Assembly: GCF_000622085.1 (NCBI RefSeq) | Contig: NZ_JHWL01000003.1 | Location: 1-64,000, forward strand | DNA: 64,000 nt | Source: Butyrivibrio proteoclasticus P6B7 | GTDB lineage: Bacteria; Bacillota; Clostridia; Lachnospirales; Lachnospiraceae | Direction: 5' to 3' | Shown: positions 33,390 through 40,003 of the stretch, in pieces | Layout of the letters: every line of letters begins with the position of its first letter | Position numbering within the stretch: the stretch's first letter is position 1 | Translations under genes and position numbers: made by a program | Notes under the pieces: model-generated | Databases searched by the model: none | What the model was told of the DNA's origin: nothing | What the model saw: the letters and a program-made list of their open reading frames with translations, nothing else

Positions 33390-33809
33390 TTAATATTTTT
33401 CTCCTGCCATCTCATAGGCAGCTTTGATCTCTTCTCTTACTTCCTCTGGTGTCTGCCCTTCTCTGATCCCTACCAGGACACTAGGAGGCAGCACCATCTC
33501 CTTGTATGTGCATCTCCATAGGTGCAGGCAGTTGTCTACGTTATTCACATACTGATCCTTTGGTGGATGTACCTGGATCACAGCCTCATCCTCGTAGAAA
33601 AAGATATCTTTGAGCTTGCACATATCATCCCACGTAGGCAGATCTCTCTTCCTGGAAGGAGATACAGATACGTGATCCCATCCCGCTCCTGTAGACCACA
33701 CAACAGTGCCTTGCCACAGAGGAAATTTTATAAAGCCGCTTCCTCCGTCTGAGGCTACTACTCCTGTGATGATCCTCTTGCTCTCAAGTATTTCACTTAA
33801 CTTCTTCAT
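33390..33809 (-). CDS. Conserved phage protein of unknown function (139 aa)
   Basis: It contains a conserved aromatic pattern (WDHVSVSPSRKRDLPTWDDM, then KDIFF..EAVIQVHPP..YVNNVDNCLHLWR). I recognise this as a phage-borne domain of unknown function found in many early operons. The C-terminal helix carries GQTPEEVREEIK. It has no catalytic motif that I can name. It is placed between the VR2 gene and a zinc-finger protein. Confidence 0.65.
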   Translation of the reverse strand: MKKLSEILESKRIITGVVASDGGSGFIKFPLWQGTVVWSTGAGWDHVSVSPSRKRDLPTWDDMCKLKDIFFYEDEAVIQVHPPKDQYVNNVDNCLHLWRCTYKEMVLPPSVLVGIREGQTPEEVREEIKAAYEMAGEKY

Positions 33810-33967
33810 TCTCCCCTCCTTAGCTTCTCAGCACACTTCTCGCAGTAGTACTTAGTATCACCACGATTGACAACTATCTGAAAATCTATCCCAGGCGTGC
33901 CACCTACCAGGTTGTCACATATGCAGCACCTATGAGCCGCTTCGCTCTTCTTTGGTTTTGTTTTCAT
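33806..33967 (-). CDS. Small zinc-ribbon protein (53 aa)
   Basis: The start is the ATG at 33967, with AGGAGGCTTT before it. Two CxxC pairs (CCICDNL and YYCEKCAEKL) separated by ~26 residues form a likely zinc ribbon. It overlaps the ends of both neighbours. A DNA- or protein-binding role is plausible; the function is unknown. Confidence 0.65.
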   Translation of the reverse strand: MKTKPKKSEAAHRCCICDNLVGGTPGIDFQIVVNRGDTKYYCEKCAEKLRRGE

Positions 33968-34169
33968 AAAGCCTCCTGCGCATAATATCGTGCGCCATGT
34001 CTGGTATATCCTTTGCCTTCTTACCCAGGACAACCTTAGAGAGCCACTGTATTTTTCTGTTCATGCTTATACAATCCTCTAAGCCCTTGCCCTCCTGCAG
34101 GTTTTGGATATACATGTATGTCAAAATATCCTCAGCTCTCTTGAGCTGCTTTTTTGTGAGTATCCGCAT
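33930..34169 (-). CDS. Uncharacterised helical phage protein (79 aa)
   Basis: A basic helical protein (MRILTKKQLKRAEDILTYMY and onward) with no recognised domain. It is followed by an overlapping zinc-ribbon gene and preceded by an HNH gene, 9 bp away. Position alone suggests a DNA-metabolism or regulatory role. Confidence 0.55.
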   Translation of the reverse strand: MRILTKKQLKRAEDILTYMYIQNLQEGKGLEDCISMNRKIQWLSKVVLGKKAKDIPDMAHDIMRRRLYENKTKEERSGS

Positions 34170-34178
34170 ATATCCTCC

Positions 34179-34490
34179 CTACAAATATGATCTTCTGAAC
34201 TCCCGCATAAATCTCTGTCTCGCCTCGTCTGCAGATAACCCCTGCTCCTGCCATCTCTTCTCAATCTCCTGCTGCCCAGTCTCATGCAGATACTGCTGCA
34301 GCTTGGATCCATCTCTGCCATGAGCACCACTGGTACCATGATGATGAGCGTTGCACAGGTGCACCTTGAGCCCATACTTCTCAGAGATCTGCCTGTCTGA
34401 TCCTCCAAAGATATGATGTTCCTCGATCCTGTCATAGGATCCACAAATAAAACACCAATTTTCTTTGTCACCTGGTATAATACTTCTCAT
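34179..34490 (-). CDS. HNH-type endonuclease
   Basis: The 103-residue protein has a zinc-binding HNH arrangement: CFICG, then RIEEHHIFGGSDRQ, then VHLCNAHHHGTSGAHG. The duplicated histidines (EHH and HHH) and CxxC pairs fit phage HNH nucleases of the recombination-nuclease type in early operons. This is distinct from the terminase-associated HNH, which would lie next to the late genes. Its start overlaps the stop of the helicase-loader gene. Confidence 0.75.
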   Translation of the reverse strand: MRSIIPGDKENWCFICGSYDRIEEHHIFGGSDRQISEKYGLKVHLCNAHHHGTSGAHGRDGSKLQQYLHETGQQEIEKRWQEQGLSADEARQRFMREFRRSYL

Positions 34491-35017
34491 CCCTCTATAG
34501 CCTCCTGCTTCTGCCCGCCATACAATCTGAGCTTAGGCGGGAGCGCTATATCTACCTTGCGTCTGTTGATCACTGCTCTGTATGCACTGATAAAGTGTGA
34601 CTGCTCTACGCTATTCACTGTGCCAGTATCCATCTGAGACATTTCATACAGGTTAGCTGCACTACCTACTGCCTCCTGGATCTCTGGCGGGAGCTTCTCA
34701 AACTCCTCAACAGATCCATAACCAGACCTGCCTATAGCTTTAAACACAAGCGCCCAGGCTGCCAGTGGCTCCATGAACTGGTTATCTTTCTCTGCAAGTA
34801 TTCCCACAAGCTGCCCTATAGAAGGAGCAAAGCCACTGCGATCACTGAGGATATATCTCTGCAGCGCATCTGCCATCTGGTTATAGTCATAGTCTGCAAG
34901 CATAGCAGCCCAGGTATCTACTGTCTGCCTGGGATCCATAGGATGATAGTTTGGATAGGCAGCAGCCATTGCCATGATGATTTTCTTGGTCTCATCCCTT
35001 GTCATACCTTGCTCCAA
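34487..35017 (-). CDS. Replicative helicase loader/inhibitor-like protein
   Basis: The product (176 aa) starts MTRDETKKIIMAMAAAYPNY after an optional four-residue extension and continues with DYNQMADALQRYILSDRSGF and APSIGQL. This is the pattern of the G39P-type 'loader and inhibitor of helicase' family. It would deliver the host replicative helicase to the phage origin. It overlaps the preceding replication gene, which contains the candidate origin. Confidence 0.8.
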   Translation of the reverse strand: MEQGMTRDETKKIIMAMAAAYPNYHPMDPRQTVDTWAAMLADYDYNQMADALQRYILSDRSGFAPSIGQLVGILAEKDNQFMEPLAAWALVFKAIGRSGYGSVEEFEKLPPEIQEAVGSAANLYEMSQMDTGTVNSVEQSHFISAYRAVINRRKVDIALPPKLRLYGGQKQEAIEG

Positions 35018-35715
35018 TCTACAGATTGCCCCCTGTTAGGTTGTGCCTTGTTATGGTGCTCTATCTTCTCCCAGATAATTCCCTTCCAGTCATTGCTCAT
35101 TGATAGATCCACAACATCAATAACTGCGTCTACTCCATCCTGCATCTCGTACTTATGGATCTGAGATAGCAAGGACTTAAAGCCCATCTCTTTGTAAGGC
35201 TCATTGCGTGCCTGCTTGTACCTTACCCAGTCCTTGATCTTGCTAAGCAGAGGAGTTGATAATAAGGACTCATCAATCATGCTATCCATCTGATCAAGCG
35301 TAAGCGTGGGTGCTTTTTCTTTCTTTACTTTCTTTTTTGTCTCCGTAGGAGACTCATTATCAGTAACAGATACAGTATCAGTAACAGATACAGATACAGA
35401 TTCAGTATCACCACTGTTTTCAGTACGATTTCGTTTCGATTTCGTTTCGATTTCGGTACGATTTCGTTCTGAATTGTTTTTAGAGTTGTTTTTCATGTTC
35501 TCTACTTTAGCTAGATACTTCGCTCCATCCTCATCTAACTTATCTTTGATCATTGCAAACATGGCAGATATCATTGGATCATCTGTAGTGATCTCTTCTC
35601 CATCTATGGCGTGAGCAATCATGATCTGCACTAACTCTCCCGCCTTCTCCGCAGGCATGTTTCTTATCATCTTGCCCCAGGAGTCATATATAACAAAGCT
35701 ACTTCTCTTTGACAT
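35002..35715 (-). CDS. Replication initiator-like protein (DUF6291 N-terminus) with internal repeats
   Basis: The N-terminal ~85 residues (SFVIYDSWGKMIRNMPAEKA, then GELVQIMIAHAIDGEEI) match DUF6291, found in phage replication proteins. A linker of repeated VSVTDT/VSVTDN units and basic residues follows. The C-terminal helical domain (LLSKIKDWVRYKQARNEPYK) is DnaD-like in character. Two sets of DNA repeats are embedded in the linker (35358-35393 and 35424-35467), as in initiator genes that contain their own origin. The next gene is the helicase loader, which fits a replication module. Confidence 0.75.
   Translation of the reverse strand: MSKRSSFVIYDSWGKMIRNMPAEKAGELVQIMIAHAIDGEEITTDDPMISAMFAMIKDKLDEDGAKYLAKVENMKNNSKNNSERNRTEIETKSKRNRTENSGDTESVSVSVTDTVSVTDNESPTETKKKVKKEKAPTLTLDQMDSMIDESLLSTPLLSKIKDWVRYKQARNEPYKEMGFKSLLSQIHKYEMQDGVDAVIDVVDLSMSNDWKGIIWEKIEHHNKAQPNRGQSVDWSKV
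35358..35393. repeat. Two perfect 18-bp tandem repeats
   Basis: The sequence TATCAGTAACAGATACAG occurs twice without a gap, followed by a third degraded unit. The period is a multiple of three, so it encodes SVSVTDT-type peptide repeats. It may be protein-level or DNA-level. It lies 30 bp from the 11-bp iterons. Confidence 0.75.
35424..35467. repeat. Four 11-bp iterons, candidate phage replication origin
   Basis: Four contiguous units, TACGATTTCGT, TTCGATTTCGT, TTCGATTTCGG and TACGATTTCGT. An 11-bp period does not keep the reading frame, so conservation must act on DNA. An AT-rich stretch with two GTTTTT runs follows at 35470-35510, a possible unwinding element. Confidence 0.65.
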
Positions 35716-36052
35716 CTATCCACGCCCCCAATAAATCCATCCAGTCAGTGAGCCTCATGGTCACTAACCATTCTTTGTTATTTCGTCTATGAAAGACTGT
35801 AGGAAGTCCGTCCTCCCTCTTCTGTGACTCTTCAATAGCCTGCGCCATAGCCTCATAGATATTTAGCTTCTCCACCCTCTTTACTTCTGGGTGTATTCCA
35901 GGAAGCCCTACAAGATCACTCTGATGGTTAAAGCATTGCCCTCTCTTTACTTCATAACCCCAGGTATCTCTGATCAGATTAGCAAGCTCTCGCTCGCCAT
36001 TGGCTCCCTTATTCCTGCATGATCTGCCCCTTATCTTTGGATCCTTGTTCAT
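35699..36052 (-). CDS. Holliday-junction-resolvase-like PD-(D/E)XK nuclease (117 aa)
   Basis: The start is the ATG at 36052, with GGGAGGGG upstream. The order E (NGERELANLI), D (HQSDLVGLP), E-x-K (HPEVKRVEKL) is the PD-(D/E)XK nuclease layout of archaeal-type resolvases and phage recombination nucleases. It probably resolves junctions made during replication or annealing. Confidence 0.75.
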   Translation of the reverse strand: MNKDPKIRGRSCRNKGANGERELANLIRDTWGYEVKRGQCFNHQSDLVGLPGIHPEVKRVEKLNIYEAMAQAIEESQKREDGLPTVFHRRNNKEWLVTMRLTDWMDLLGAWIDVKEK

Positions 36053-36587
36053 GTAATCGCCCCTCCCATAATCGCTGCATACGCTCGATCTCCTCTGGCG
36101 TAGCAGTCTCGATACCATGATCCTTACACTCCATTACTGTGCCCTGTATAAGCCTTGCCATTTCCTCAGTGTTATATGTGTGAGATCCTCTGTAAGCTCT
36201 GTACCAGTACGCTCCATCCTCGCCTATCTTTATGAGCTCAAGGTGTACCTCTTCCCTCTCTCGTATAAACTCTGGCGTGGCATTGGTCTTATATATGAAT
36301 GCCTGCCCATCATCCATGTACCAGATCTGTCCGTAAGTAGTGATCAGATCATTTTTCATAGCTGCCATTGATATGCCCAGTGTCTGCCTCAGCTTGTCAC
36401 ATAACACGTGGAAATATGCATTGGAGTCCAGGCTTCTCTTCTTTCTAAAGAGGGTAAGCTTTATGCTCAGCACCTTATCCATGAGCTTCTCTATTCCTAC
36501 TGGCTGCTCGTTGACTTCTAAAGTGATCAGAGTCTTTCTGGTGTAGTAGTCAATCTGCATACCCTTTATGCTTCCACTAAGATCCAT
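36009..36587 (-). CDS. Phage recombination-associated protein, possibly NinB-like (192 aa)
   Basis: The conserved RKKRSLDSNAYFHVLCDKLR segment and the DGAYWYRAYRGSHTYNTEEM region mark a family common in Firmicute phage recombination modules. It is sometimes annotated NinB-like or left unnamed. The stop overlaps the nuclease gene by 44 bp. The family name is uncertain; its membership in the recombination module is not. Confidence 0.55.
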   Translation of the reverse strand: MDLSGSIKGMQIDYYTRKTLITLEVNEQPVGIEKLMDKVLSIKLTLFRKKRSLDSNAYFHVLCDKLRQTLGISMAAMKNDLITTYGQIWYMDDGQAFIYKTNATPEFIREREEVHLELIKIGEDGAYWYRAYRGSHTYNTEEMARLIQGTVMECKDHGIETATPEEIERMQRLWEGRLHEQGSKDKGQIMQE

Positions 36588-36774
36588 CCTCTTCTCCTAC
36601 ATAGACCTTATAAAACAAAGTCTTTTTGCCATGCTTAGCGTGGCTGATCTCTGACTTTATGCTGCCCTTCGTGTATCCGCAGGCTTCTGCAAGCTCTGTC
36701 AAATTATCACGGACACACACAGGCAGCTCGTACACATCATTGGTAACCTTTATGTACACATAATCACTTTGCAT
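36577..36774 (-). CDS. Small uncharacterised early protein (65 aa)
   Basis: It reads MQSDYVYIKVTNDVYELPVC, then LTELAEACGYTKGSIKSEIS, a mix of a short beta hairpin and a helix-turn-helix-like pair. Similar small proteins recur between recombination genes of Clostridia phages. Function is unknown; it may bind DNA. Confidence 0.6.
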   Translation of the reverse strand: MQSDYVYIKVTNDVYELPVCVRDNLTELAEACGYTKGSIKSEISHAKHGKKTLFYKVYVGEEDGS

Positions 36775-37462
36775 ACTTGCTATACACAGCCATTAACTGG
36801 GCAGTGGAAGCCTTTTCAAGCTCATTAACTCCAAAGCTTGCCAGGAGCTTCTGATGAGGGCTGCTGCCCTTCGGATAATGCTCGTATGCTATCTTGATCA
36901 TTTCCTCTCTGGAAGGATATGCACCCTGCGCCTGTGCTGATTCTGGTGTAGGCTCCTGCTGCTCTTCCTGCTTAGGTGCTGCTTCCTTTTTGGCTGCTGC
37001 CTTCTTAGGCTTATCCTCTTTAATCTGTGGTAGTGGCTGCATCTCTTCCTCCTTCTGGTTGAGTTTTGCGTTAGCAACTTCCTCATAGCTTGCTATTGAT
37101 ACATCTATCCCTATGCCACACATAGCAAGCGCTCTTCCTACTGCAGAAGTCTCGCAATTTTCTATGTATGATGTATTGTTGATATTAGAAGCATTCTTAA
37201 GCTCAAACGCTGTGCCTGTTCCCAGTACCTTGCCTGCATCATCAAAGACTGTAGCCTTAAATACACATCTCTCTCCATCATCATTGAGAAGATCTGTAAC
37301 AATAGCTCCTGTAGGGTAAAGCATTCTGAATGCCTTCACTCTCTCATTAACTACTGCGTAGTCTTTTGAGATCTCTTTACCCGCTTTCTTATCCCATCTC
37401 TTGATAGGCATAGTCTTTATGACTTTGTTTGCTTCCTGGATATTCTCAAATGTAATAGCCAT
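36764..37462 (-). CDS. Putative single-strand annealing protein (Erf/Sak-like)
   Basis: The ATG at 37462 follows AAGGAGG at good spacing. The first ~125 residues contain a pattern shared by phage annealing proteins (ENCETSAVGRALAMCGIGID then SIASYEEV). A low-complexity Lys/Ala/Glu/Gln linker (~130-175) and a short helical C-terminal domain follow. It would anneal complementary strands with the SSB. It lies directly downstream of Gp157 and upstream of the nuclease genes. Assignment to a precise annealase family needs a profile search. Confidence 0.65.
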   Translation of the reverse strand: MAITFENIQEANKVIKTMPIKRWDKKAGKEISKDYAVVNERVKAFRMLYPTGAIVTDLLNDDGERCVFKATVFDDAGKVLGTGTAFELKNASNINNTSYIENCETSAVGRALAMCGIGIDVSIASYEEVANAKLNQKEEEMQPLPQIKEDKPKKAAAKKEAAPKQEEQQEPTPESAQAQGAYPSREEMIKIAYEHYPKGSSPHQKLLASFGVNELEKASTAQLMAVYSKYAK

Positions 37463-37473
37463 ATGCACCCTCC

Positions 37474-37962
37474 TTACTGGATTCTAAGAGACTCTGACTG
37501 CTCAAGGTGTGCATAAGGAATATCCTCGCCACTCTCAATAGCCTTCTTAATAGCAGTCTTATTAACTGTTGGTGTGATCTTAAGGTACTCTGGTGGTACA
37601 TCATCCTCGTTGTCGATCACTACTGATGCAGGATTCTTTTGGATTCTGAAACTAAAAAGATCAGTCTTGAATTTTGTCTTGCCTGTAACCTTCATGGTGT
37701 TTTCAAGATTGCCCTTCATTGTATCTACGTTACCCTCAAGGAGCTTCTTGAAACCCTGCAGTCTCTTGATCTCAGCGTCTACAGTAGCAATGTTTCCCTC
37801 TACCTGTCTGATGATCTTTGCGTATGCGTCTGCCTTAAGCTCTACCTCGTATTCAAGACCTTCTAAAGTATCTTTGAAGGCTTGAGGATCTACGTCTGGA
37901 TCCTCTGCCATAGATAATAGATTTAAAAATTCCTCTGTTAATTCATATAATGTTGATCCCAT
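37474..37962 (-). CDS. Siphovirus Gp157-like protein (162 aa)
   Basis: A clear member of the Gp157 family: a coiled coil (VELKADAYAKIIRQVEGNIA) followed by the conserved TDLFSFRIQKNPASVVIDNE and VPPEYLKITPTVNKTAIKKA segments. The family is associated with phage recombination genes, and in streptococcal phage Sfi21 it was linked to phage resistance or inhibition. The direct role is not settled. It is the first gene of the recombination block. Confidence 0.88.
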   Translation of the reverse strand: MGSTLYELTEEFLNLLSMAEDPDVDPQAFKDTLEGLEYEVELKADAYAKIIRQVEGNIATVDAEIKRLQGFKKLLEGNVDTMKGNLENTMKVTGKTKFKTDLFSFRIQKNPASVVIDNEDDVPPEYLKITPTVNKTAIKKAIESGEDIPYAHLEQSESLRIQ

Positions 37963-38063
37963 AAAGTTGATAACCTCCTTAGTTACGTGCTAAAATAAAT
38001 GTGTTGAAACTGTATCCAGTTTTGATAACCTCAGAGCACTGATACCCGCAGATCGGTGCTCTA

Positions 38064-38660
38064 TTACTTTCCATGTTTCCTCTCAAGATCTGCTGAGAGA
38101 TCAAGTACCGCCTGTGCATAATCACTTATGTATCCTTTCTCTTCCCACCTTGAGTCTCCGTTATATACCATGAGTACTACTGCAGGATCTTTGTACTTCT
38201 CAAAGAGCTCTGCCAGATAATCTGCAGCTACTGCCATGTTGCCATCAATATCGTAAATATCAGTGACTCCTAGCCGCTCCATCCTGTCTCCATGCCATCT
38301 CGGATTGACCTGCATAAGCCCCAGACAATTACCATTGCTGACTGCAGGATCATAGCTCGACTCTTTGAATGCCATTGCCTCTAAAAATTCTGGGCAGATA
38401 TCGTATATCTCTCCCCACTTCTTTGCAGCCTCCTGGATCTCTATAGGTATGTCCTCGTCAATGTAATCTGTTACTGCCTCTATCTCCACCTGCGTACCCA
38501 CTATAGGCTCTAGCTCAACCTCGTAGATCACAGGCTCTGGCTTATTTAATTCCCACCAGGGAGTAGCGCTCATAGCAGATTGCATATGACACATACCAAA
38601 GATCCCACCGACCACACACGCCATTATCAGCGTAGGTATCTTTCTTCTCATCTCCCTCAT
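38064..38660 (-). CDS. Secreted lytic transglycosylase-like protein (198 aa)
   Basis: The N-terminus is a signal peptide or anchor (RRKIPTLIMACVVGGIFGM). The SLT lysozyme-like domain begins about residue 75, with the catalytic glutamate in MAFKESSYDP and the typical GLMQVNPRWHG motif. Processing of murein outside the membrane is expected. It lies in the early operon, third from the promoter, far from the lysis cassette. It overlaps the previous gene by 4 bp. Confidence 0.85.
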   Translation of the reverse strand: MREMRRKIPTLIMACVVGGIFGMCHMQSAMSATPWWELNKPEPVIYEVELEPIVGTQVEIEAVTDYIDEDIPIEIQEAAKKWGEIYDICPEFLEAMAFKESSYDPAVSNGNCLGLMQVNPRWHGDRMERLGVTDIYDIDGNMAVAADYLAELFEKYKDPAVVLMVYNGDSRWEEKGYISDYAQAVLDLSADLERKHGK

Positions 38661-38884
38661 CCTTTTAAACTCTTGAATACATCCTGCCGCTCTTCATAAG
38701 GTATCTTTAGGTAGTTAAAGATATTGAGCAGCTCCTCAATAGTAAACGTCTTGAAGTTGTGCCACTTCTTGAGGAAAGTAGGTTTACTTACTGTCACGCA
38801 GCGTACCCTCAGAGCCTCAAGTGATTTAACGTGGCGTATCTCCATGTACTTACTGATCAGCCCTCTTAAATCATCATCTGTCAT
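38657..38884 (-). CDS. Small HTH-type early protein (75 aa)
   Basis: A helical protein (MTDDDLRGLISKYMEIRHVK, then VTVSKPTFLKKWHNFKTFTI) with a Cro-like spacing of helices. A strong GGAAGGAGG site precedes it. It is probably a second early DNA-binding regulator, or an Xis-like factor. Its assignment is tentative. Confidence 0.6.
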   Translation of the reverse strand: MTDDDLRGLISKYMEIRHVKSLEALRVRCVTVSKPTFLKKWHNFKTFTIEELLNIFNYLKIPYEERQDVFKSLKG

Positions 38885-38919
38885 GTGTACCTCCTTCCCT
38901 TTTTATTTACCTTGCAATC

Positions 38920-39138
38920 TCATTTTTGCGACATTGAGGGCAAAAAAATAGCAAGCGCCTCCTCTTCTGTAAGCTTCAATACTTCTACCGCTTTGCTAAC
39001 TTCGCCCACTGTAAAGGTGTCTCCCTTCTCAAAGCGTCTGTATAATGTAGCTATGTCAATGTGGATAGCTCTTGCAAACTCCTTAACTGTCATTCCGTTT
39101 TCTCTTATCTTGCCCTTAAGCTTCATTGTGTTACACAT
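38920..39138 (-). CDS. Cro-like repressor (72 aa)
   Basis: The start is the ATG at 39138 (MCNTMKLKGKIRENG), with GGAGG ten bases upstream. The helix-turn-helix is at KEFARAIHIDIATLYRRFEK. It is the first gene from the minus-strand early promoter and is divergent from the CI-like gene. This is the normal Cro position, and it would act at the TCGCA operators between them. Confidence 0.8.
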   Translation of the reverse strand: MCNTMKLKGKIRENGMTVKEFARAIHIDIATLYRRFEKGDTFTVGEVSKAVEVLKLTEEEALAIFLPSMSQK

Positions 39139-39159
39139 GCTTTCTTGTCCTCCTTCCTG

Positions 39160-39173
39160 TCGCATTTCTGCGA
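39160..39173. promoter_or_regulatory. Operator O1, perfect TCGCA-N4-TGCGA palindrome
   Basis: The 14-bp palindrome TCGCATTTCTGCGA lies just downstream of the minus-strand early promoter. Related sites occur at 39224-39237 (TCGCATTTCTGATA) and 39267-39280 (TTGCATATATGCGA). Three spaced operators between divergent genes are the classic lambdoid switch. Confidence 0.75.
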
Positions 39174-39185
39174 CTTCTTGTATTC

Positions 39186-39214
39186 AGATTATCACTACCA
39201 CAATATCTTGTCAA
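39186..39214 (-). promoter_or_regulatory. Early (PR-like) promoter
   Basis: On the minus strand, TTGACA (39209-39214), a 17-bp spacer and TAATCT (39186-39191). It drives cro and the whole early operon and is flanked by operators O1 and O2. Confidence 0.8.
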
Positions 39215-39223
39215 TAAATATTT

Positions 39224-39237
39224 TCGCATTTCTGATA
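39224..39237. promoter_or_regulatory. Operator O2
   Basis: TCGCATTTCTGATA, a half-degenerate copy of the O1 palindrome, just upstream of the early promoter -35 box. Confidence 0.55.
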
Positions 39238-39239
39238 AA

Positions 39240-39268
39240 TTGTTCTCTGATATACTAGATGTGATATT
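39240..39268 (+). promoter_or_regulatory. Probable repressor (PRM-like) promoter
   Basis: TTGTTC (39240-39245), a 17-bp spacer and GATATT, followed by operator-like TTGCATATATGCGA (39267-39280). The match to consensus is moderate. Repressor bound at that site could regulate its own gene. Confidence 0.45.
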
Positions 39269-39280
39269 GCATATATGCGA
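39267..39280. promoter_or_regulatory. Operator O3
   Basis: TTGCATATATGCGA, a palindrome matching O1 except in the first half-site and spacer. It lies at the start of the repressor transcript. Confidence 0.55.
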
Positions 39281-39313
39281 CATTTAAAGTATAATTTTCA
39301 TATGGAGGATGCT

Positions 39314-39667
39314 ATGGAAATTTACGAGATTATCAAGAACAGAAGGAAAGAACTAGGGCTCACCGCAGATCAAGTTGCTGAGGCTCTTCATATATCCAGA
39401 GCTACTGTGTATAGGTATGAGTCAAATGAGATAGAGAAGCTTCCTATCACAGCCATTGAGCCACTGGCTAAAGTATTACGTTGCTCTCCTGGTTATCTCA
39501 TGGGATGGAGTGAGGAGAAAGAAGATGCAGCAGCGATCAAGCTAGGCATAACCAGAGAGGAGCAAGCTCTCGTTACTGCCTATCGCTCTGCAGATGAAGG
39601 TACAAAGGCAGCAGTGTGTAAACTATTAGATGTAAAAAGGGATCATGCGGAAACTTTAGGCGCATAA
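39314..39667 (+). CDS. CI-like phage repressor (117 aa)
   Basis: The ATG at 39314 follows GGAGG at five bases; an upstream in-frame ATG at 39275 lies inside an operator and is less likely. The N-terminal HTH_3 domain (LGLTADQVAEALHISRATVY) is followed by a short tail (EEQALVTAYRSADEGTKAAV) found in small repressors of Firmicute phages. There is no peptidase domain, so induction would not be by self-cleavage. It maintains lysogeny through the TCGCA operators. Confidence 0.88.
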   Translation: MEIYEIIKNRRKELGLTADQVAEALHISRATVYRYESNEIEKLPITAIEPLAKVLRCSPGYLMGWSEEKEDAAAIKLGITREEQALVTAYRSADEGTKAAVCKLLDVKRDHAETLGA

Positions 39668-39687
39668 AGTGAAAGGAGGTGCCGCCT

Positions 39688-39990
39688 ATGAAAAAGATCA
39701 TTTATGTAGCAGTATTCCTCGCTTACACAATAGCTGTTGCAGCTATTGCAAGATCTATTAAACCACAGGATGTAAAACCAAAAGTCACAGCTTCTTACTA
39801 CTCTGCAGAAAGCAAAGAGGAATACTTTGATGCAGGGTACGAGACTGGATACGAAACTGGATATGATGAAGGTCTCAAGGAAGGACTTACTAATTTCAAA
39901 GACCACGATATCTATTATAACGAGATGTACTCAGAAGCATACAAAGATGGCTACAGTGATTGTGCCAATGGCGTTGAGTCTCGGTGGTAA
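39688..39990 (+). CDS. Membrane-anchored lysogeny-module protein with GYxTGY repeats (100 aa)
   Basis: The ATG at 39688 has AAAGGAGG eight bases before it. The product has an N-terminal membrane helix (KKIIYVAVFLAYTIAVAAIA) and then an exposed segment with GYETGYETGYDEGLKEG repeats. It is expressed with the repressor and integrase in the lysogen, a usual place for superinfection-exclusion or host-altering genes. Its function is not recognised. Confidence 0.65.
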   Translation: MKKIIYVAVFLAYTIAVAAIARSIKPQDVKPKVTASYYSAESKEEYFDAGYETGYETGYDEGLKEGLTNFKDHDIYYNEMYSEAYKDGYSDCANGVESRW

Positions 39991-40003
39991 AAAGGAGGCG
40001 CAG

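Noticed and set aside
35306-35614. Plus-strand frame with VSVTDTDTDSV repeats opposite the replication gene
   Set aside because: The repeats are the antisense image of the 18-bp and 11-bp DNA repeats. No start signal precedes it.
38042-38062. AGAGCAC...GTGCTCT hairpin after the transglycosylase region as another late motif or terminator
   Set aside because: It has no U run, and the match to the late motif is in the opposite orientation and limited to seven bases. No role can be supported.
39827-40003. A long in-frame N-terminal extension of the integrase
   Set aside because: It runs through the preceding 100-aa gene in another frame. The ATG at 40004 has a strong ribosome-binding site and gives the family's normal length.
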